Source: Glossina fuscipes
Lineage: Eukaryota; Arthropoda; Insecta; Diptera; Glossinidae
Direction of reading: 5' to 3'
NCBI RefSeq assembly: GCF_014805625.2
Contig: NW_023998415.1
Location: 30,465,453-30,529,452, forward strand
DNA length: 64,000 nt
The notes below the pieces were generated by a model. That model made no database searches, was not told where the DNA came from, and worked only from the letters and a program-made list of their open reading frames with translations. Of the stretch, positions 60,441 to 64,000 are shown piece after piece. The translations under genes were made by a program, and so were the position numbers. Position 1 is the stretch's first letter. Every line of letters starts with the position of its first letter.

Positions 60441-60851
60441 CCCAAATAGTCGGCGCGGGTGTCCAAAAGCTAAATCCTTCCGCATTGAGAGCAAGTGCAA
60501 CAGGAACAGCGACTACAACTGTAGGCGGGGTGGGAAGTGCGAATGCCGTTTCCTCGACGGGAGGTAGTATTATAGTGCAACAACAGCAACAGCAACAAAC
60601 TAATCAACAACAAACACAAACGGGTAATATTCCGCAGCAACAGCAACAACAGGCAACTATAACTGTGAGCAGTACCGGAAATGCAGGGAGTCAAACAAAT
60701 CAAGCCATACAGCTAGTTGGCACCATACAGCAGGGCGGACGTAATATACAAGTTGTAGGTGCAAAACATTTAGCTGGTAGTCGTCAATTAATAACGCAAC
60801 GACAAATCGGTGGATCGACGTTAAAAATAGCCGCGGCTACAACTGTTAATG
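60441..60851 (+). CDS. Spt20: Spt20, coding exon 6
   Basis: Encodes residues 1942-2078. The split codon G|CC gives Ala, followed by QIVGAGVQKLNPSALR, then Gln-rich sequence and a more ordered stretch, QAIQLVGTIQQGGRNIQVVG and AKHLAGSRQLITQRQIGG. The latter is the least repetitive part of the C-terminal half and may be a conserved interaction motif. The exon is 411 nt and phase 1 at both ends. Donor GTGAGT at 60852; the next intron is 83 bp. Confidence 0.9.
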
Positions 60852-60934
60852 GTGAGTTAATTTTTGGAAAATATCCATTTTTTATATATAAATTAAATTG
60901 CAAATTTTTCTTATTTCGTTTTATTCAATTTTAG

Positions 60935-61488
60935 CCGGTACTAACGCTGCAATTACTTCAGCTGTTAATTTAGCTGCCACTTCCATTGTAATGTCTACAC
61001 AAAAGCTACAATTGAAAACAATAAAAGCCACAGGTCAACCCCAACAACATCAGCAACCGCATCAGCGTATATTAAATCAAATTACAGCAAGTCAAGCATC
61101 ACAAACTACACCGCAACAAGGTCAACAACAACAACAACAACAGCAGCAACAGCAACAGCAGACACAACAGCAACCTCAAACGCAAACGGTTATAATAGGC
61201 CAGACGCAGACTACGTCACAACAACAGCAGCAACAACAGCAACAACAACAACAAACGGCAGTTGTGCAGCATCAGCAAGCACAATCGCAAACGTCGTCAA
61301 CGCAACCACAACAGCATATACAAATACAGGCGAGAGCGGGCAGCAATTTAAGTCCACGTGCCATTACAGCTATAGCAGCTGCGGCTGCTGCTAAACAGCA
61401 ACAAGCTGCTGCTGCAGCAGCGGCCGCTGCAGCTGCCGCTGTGGCTGCTGCTAATCGTAGGCGTTCAACGACTGATGTAAATAAGTAA
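60935..61488 (+). CDS. Spt20: Spt20, coding exon 7 (C-terminus)
   Basis: Encodes residues 2079-2262: an Ala/Ser/Thr start, KLQLKTIKATGQPQQHQQPH, two long Q tracts, a poly-Ala run and a basic end, ANRRRSTTDVNK, with stop TAA at 61486. Joined coding exons total 6789 nt, a whole number of codons. The predicted 2262 residues are much longer than vertebrate SUPT20H, the extra length being low-complexity. The stop codon lies inside a GTAAGA sequence that is itself a good donor, so a further 3' exon in some transcripts cannot be excluded. Confidence 0.88.
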
Positions 61489-62536
61489 GATATGAACGCT
61501 TTCTGTATATAATGGAAAAATTCTTTAAAAGGACAGAAAGAGAGCGAAAGAAATAATAGATGACGTGAGGGAGAAAGATTGAAAAATCTGCAGGGTTTTT
61601 AAAAAATTTTTAATTTTGTCGGGAGATTTTCAATTATTAAGGATATTTATTATTCACACATAATGTAGTCATTTTACACTTTCTATTTGCATTCTTCTTT
61701 ATTTATTTATTAATATTGCAATTTTACAAAATATTTATATATATATATATATATAGTTTTACAAATTTCTTTCCCAGGCATGACATTATTTTTTCCTGTT
61801 CATCTCTTTACCTACTCTTTCGAATATTCAAATTCAAAAACTAAAAAGGCAGAAATGATCGATGGAACGGAAAGAGAAGACAGACTTGTCCATAATATAT
61901 ATGAAATGTCTATATAATCAACGAGAGATCTTTCATTTATATCAAAAAAGAACAAAGCGTGTGAAAACTTTATTTCTTATATATTATGTGATCAACTTAC
62001 GGGGGACGGTGTACACACTGGCATGGTGTGTTACTAGTCATAAGAGAGAAAATAATGCGTTTGCTTTTTGACTTTTAATTTTACTTTGAATTTTCGTATT
62101 ACGAAGGAGTTCAAAATCGTTAAGTCAAAGAAACCACAAACGACAAAATAGGAAGAGAAAATCCTTGTGACTTGTAAATTGTGACTTGTGACGTCTCTTG
62201 AATGTTGTTCAGGATACGACTATTAGTCTTTAGCTACATCCCATTTCTATGTCTATTACTGAAGAGAGAGTGTTACAAGTTAGCAGGAATTTTAAGAAAT
62301 TTTTACTTCTAGTTTTAATTCTTCTATTTATCATTTATTTTTAACATTATCATCATGATCAACTATAAAATGAGTGATTTTTATCATGTGTTTTTAAAAA
62401 AGAGAAGGAAAAGACCAATAGCCAATTTTTCCCCCTCTATATGAATATCCGATATTTCAATCATATTTACTCTTCTATTGCAAACATTAGTTTATTACTT
62501 ATAAAATTGTACGTACACTACACATGTTTATTCCCT

Positions 62537-62617
62537 ATGGTCCAACAATCCATTGCTGCTGCTATATTACAGTCCTTTGGGTTATTTTCTGCAAACGCAA
62601 CAGCCTCCTATCCCTAA
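62537..62617 (+). other. 26-codon ORF in Spt20 3' flank (speculative)
   Basis: ATG at 62537 opens MVQQSIAAAILQSFGLFSAN then ATASYP and TAA. It stands out as a compositionally protein-like patch in AT-rich DNA. The same patch contains an acceptor-like ATATTACAG ending at 62572, which in phase 2 from a donor at 61485 would read PLGYFLQTQQPPIPNF. Either reading may be chance. Confidence 0.2.
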
Positions 62618-62807
62618 TTTTAGAATACATAAGCATATTATTTGGTTGACGTTATATCTTTCTTTTTTATTTTATTGCATCGACATGAATTCCATAGTTA
62701 TGTAATATGCATGATGAGTTCTTTCCCTCAATTTCGAGTGACAAAAAAATATTTCATGTTTTAATTCTCCTTTTTAGATTGAGTGACAATCATAAAGAAG
62801 ATGAACT

Positions 62808-62808
<1 letters not shown>

Positions 62809-62850
<42 letters not shown>
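62809..62850. repeat. TA microsatellite
   Basis: Perfect (TA)n of about 42 bp, followed by imperfect GGATATCTATAT copies. Confidence 0.95.
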
Positions 62851-62851
<1 letters not shown>

Positions 62852-63117
62852 ATATCTATATGGATATATATATATGGATATCTTTCTCGAAATTGAAAGC
62901 AAACAGGAAAATTGCATCCAAATTCGAGACAACTATAGTTTCTTCTTTCCCGATTCCCTCGGAATTAGAGAGAAGGGCTTTGAGATTTAATTACATTCTG
63001 CGCTTATCCGCATTTTGAGCATGAATTCTTCTCCTAACTCGCCGTTAAAGCATGCATAACAGGTTGCTGGCTTTTTCTTAATTCTATAGTTTTTTCAACT
63101 CTTTTTCTCTCACTTTC

Positions 63118-63156
<39 letters not shown>

Positions 63157-63597
63157 ATAATTAAAGGAATCTAAAGGTTTTTGAGCTGCTCTACAAATGT
63201 AACACATTTTATACTGTTATATATTATAATTTACTTTTCTATAGGTTGAAGTTATGAAAGTTGTGGCTTCGGGACGTAAGCTATAACTATTTTGATTAAG
63301 GGTTTTGTTTGTTAAAATATATTTTCTTTTGAGGCTGTTTAACACTCCCATTATTAAGTGTTGTTGTTGGTGATATGTAATTAAAAATTTTTTGATTGTA
63401 AAAATGCTTTCACTTTTTCATTAAAATTTTTTTTTTTTTTTTTTTTTTTATTATGTATTATTGTTTTCAGTTTTTTTTTTTTCGAATGATTTATACTAAG
63501 TTCTGTTTTAGCTTTTTATGTAATTAAAAGATGATATTGTTAGAGGATTATTATTGATTATTGGTCATGTTGTGAATTAAGATATTGCAAGAATTGT

Positions 63598-63603
63598 AAT
63601 AAA
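63598..63603 (+). promoter_or_regulatory. Poly(A) signal candidate of Spt20
   Basis: AATAAA about 2.1 kb after the stop, preceded by a T-rich stretch. It is the first canonical hexamer I found after the coding end; a nearer variant signal may be used instead. Confidence 0.35.
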
Positions 63604-63793
63604 AATGCTTAGAACGATAAACATAATTATGAATAATGAAAGAATTTTCTACTCCCGCAACCACACCATACATTATTGTGTTAGAGAAAATTTATATAGC
63701 AACAGCTATAATGTAATCAGTTAATATTTGATGTATATGTATATATATGTATATGTATATGATAAAAATATATACGATATAAATATATATTTA

Positions 63794-63841
<48 letters not shown>

Positions 63842-64000
63842 CATATATATATTTATATATCAATATCAGTGTATGTAATAAATTCATATTTAAAATTATA
63901 CTTAAGTATCTATACATAAAATAAAAATATATATATGATGAAAAAAAACACATAACCAAAAGGTGCATAGAAATTGTTAGAGAAAAAAAAAATATATATA

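Larger units (their letters stand above)
61489..64000 (+). other. Spt20 3' UTR and downstream flank
   Basis: AT-rich. Contains TA repeats (61737-61756, 62809-62850, 63717-63860), (CT)n at 63119-63155, T runs near 63428-63449, and the first clear AATAAA after the stop at 63598-63603, with another near 63876. No downstream gene is recognisable before the window ends. A less AT-rich block with a 26-codon ORF at 62537-62617 is listed separately. Confidence 0.6.

Noticed and set aside
63717..63968. Minus-strand Ile/Tyr-rich ORF at the right edge
   Set aside because: Translation of a TA microsatellite.

Overview
This is a nuclear window from a higher fly (Diptera, Brachycera). Three things point that way: two recognisable insect genes with short consensus introns, long AT-rich introns full of homopolymers, TA microsatellites and decayed transposons, and very glutamine-, serine- and asparagine-rich proteins. 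The long introns and repeats suggest a larger genome than Drosophila melanogaster, perhaps a calyptrate or other schizophoran, but the species cannot be read from the sequence. A run of 100 N at 9215-9314 marks an assembly gap. All functional calls rest on recognised family motifs; no search was run.

Two protein-coding genes lie head to tail on the + strand. The first (2904-44544, three coding exons, 739 predicted residues) is the fly VGLL4 orthologue Tgi (Tondu-domain-containing Growth Inhibitor). It carries both Tondu motifs that bind Scalloped/TEAD, a PPxY motif for Yorkie WW domains, and a PLDMS sequence close to the CtBP-binding consensus. Exon 1 is separated from exon 2 by an intron of about 38 kb, which takes up more than half of the window. 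The second gene (49984-61488, seven coding exons, 2262 predicted residues) is Spt20, the SAGA co-activator subunit. Its conserved core is in exon 3, followed by a very large glutamine-rich C-terminal region in exons 3-7.

The layout is: 1-2903 upstream flank and 5' UTR of Tgi; 2904-3534 Tgi exon 1; 3535-41779 giant intron; 41780-44544 Tgi exons 2 and 3; 44545 to about 45480 its 3' UTR; about 45480-49983 intergenic DNA plus Spt20 promoter and 5' UTR, with a perfect DRE motif; 49984-61488 Spt20, with one larger repeat-bearing intron (56238-60440); 61489-64000 Spt20 3' UTR and flank. The giant intron holds several dispersed repeat families: family B of about 0.6-0.9 kb, with one further reverse copy inside the Spt20 intron; a pair of family A copies; and families C and D. 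It also holds two decayed mariner-like transposase relics, a pogo/Tigger-like terminus and two related tRNA-derived SINE-like sequences.

Both genes act in transcription control. Tgi is a default repressor partner of the Hippo-pathway factor Scalloped. Spt20 is a structural SAGA subunit needed for activated transcription. Nothing here suggests they are co-regulated. No bacterial, viral or CRISPR-like system is present. The most useful observations are in-frame cassette exons in both genes, an acidic small ORF overlapping the Tgi stop codon, upstream and alternative-end signals in Spt20, and the repeat families.
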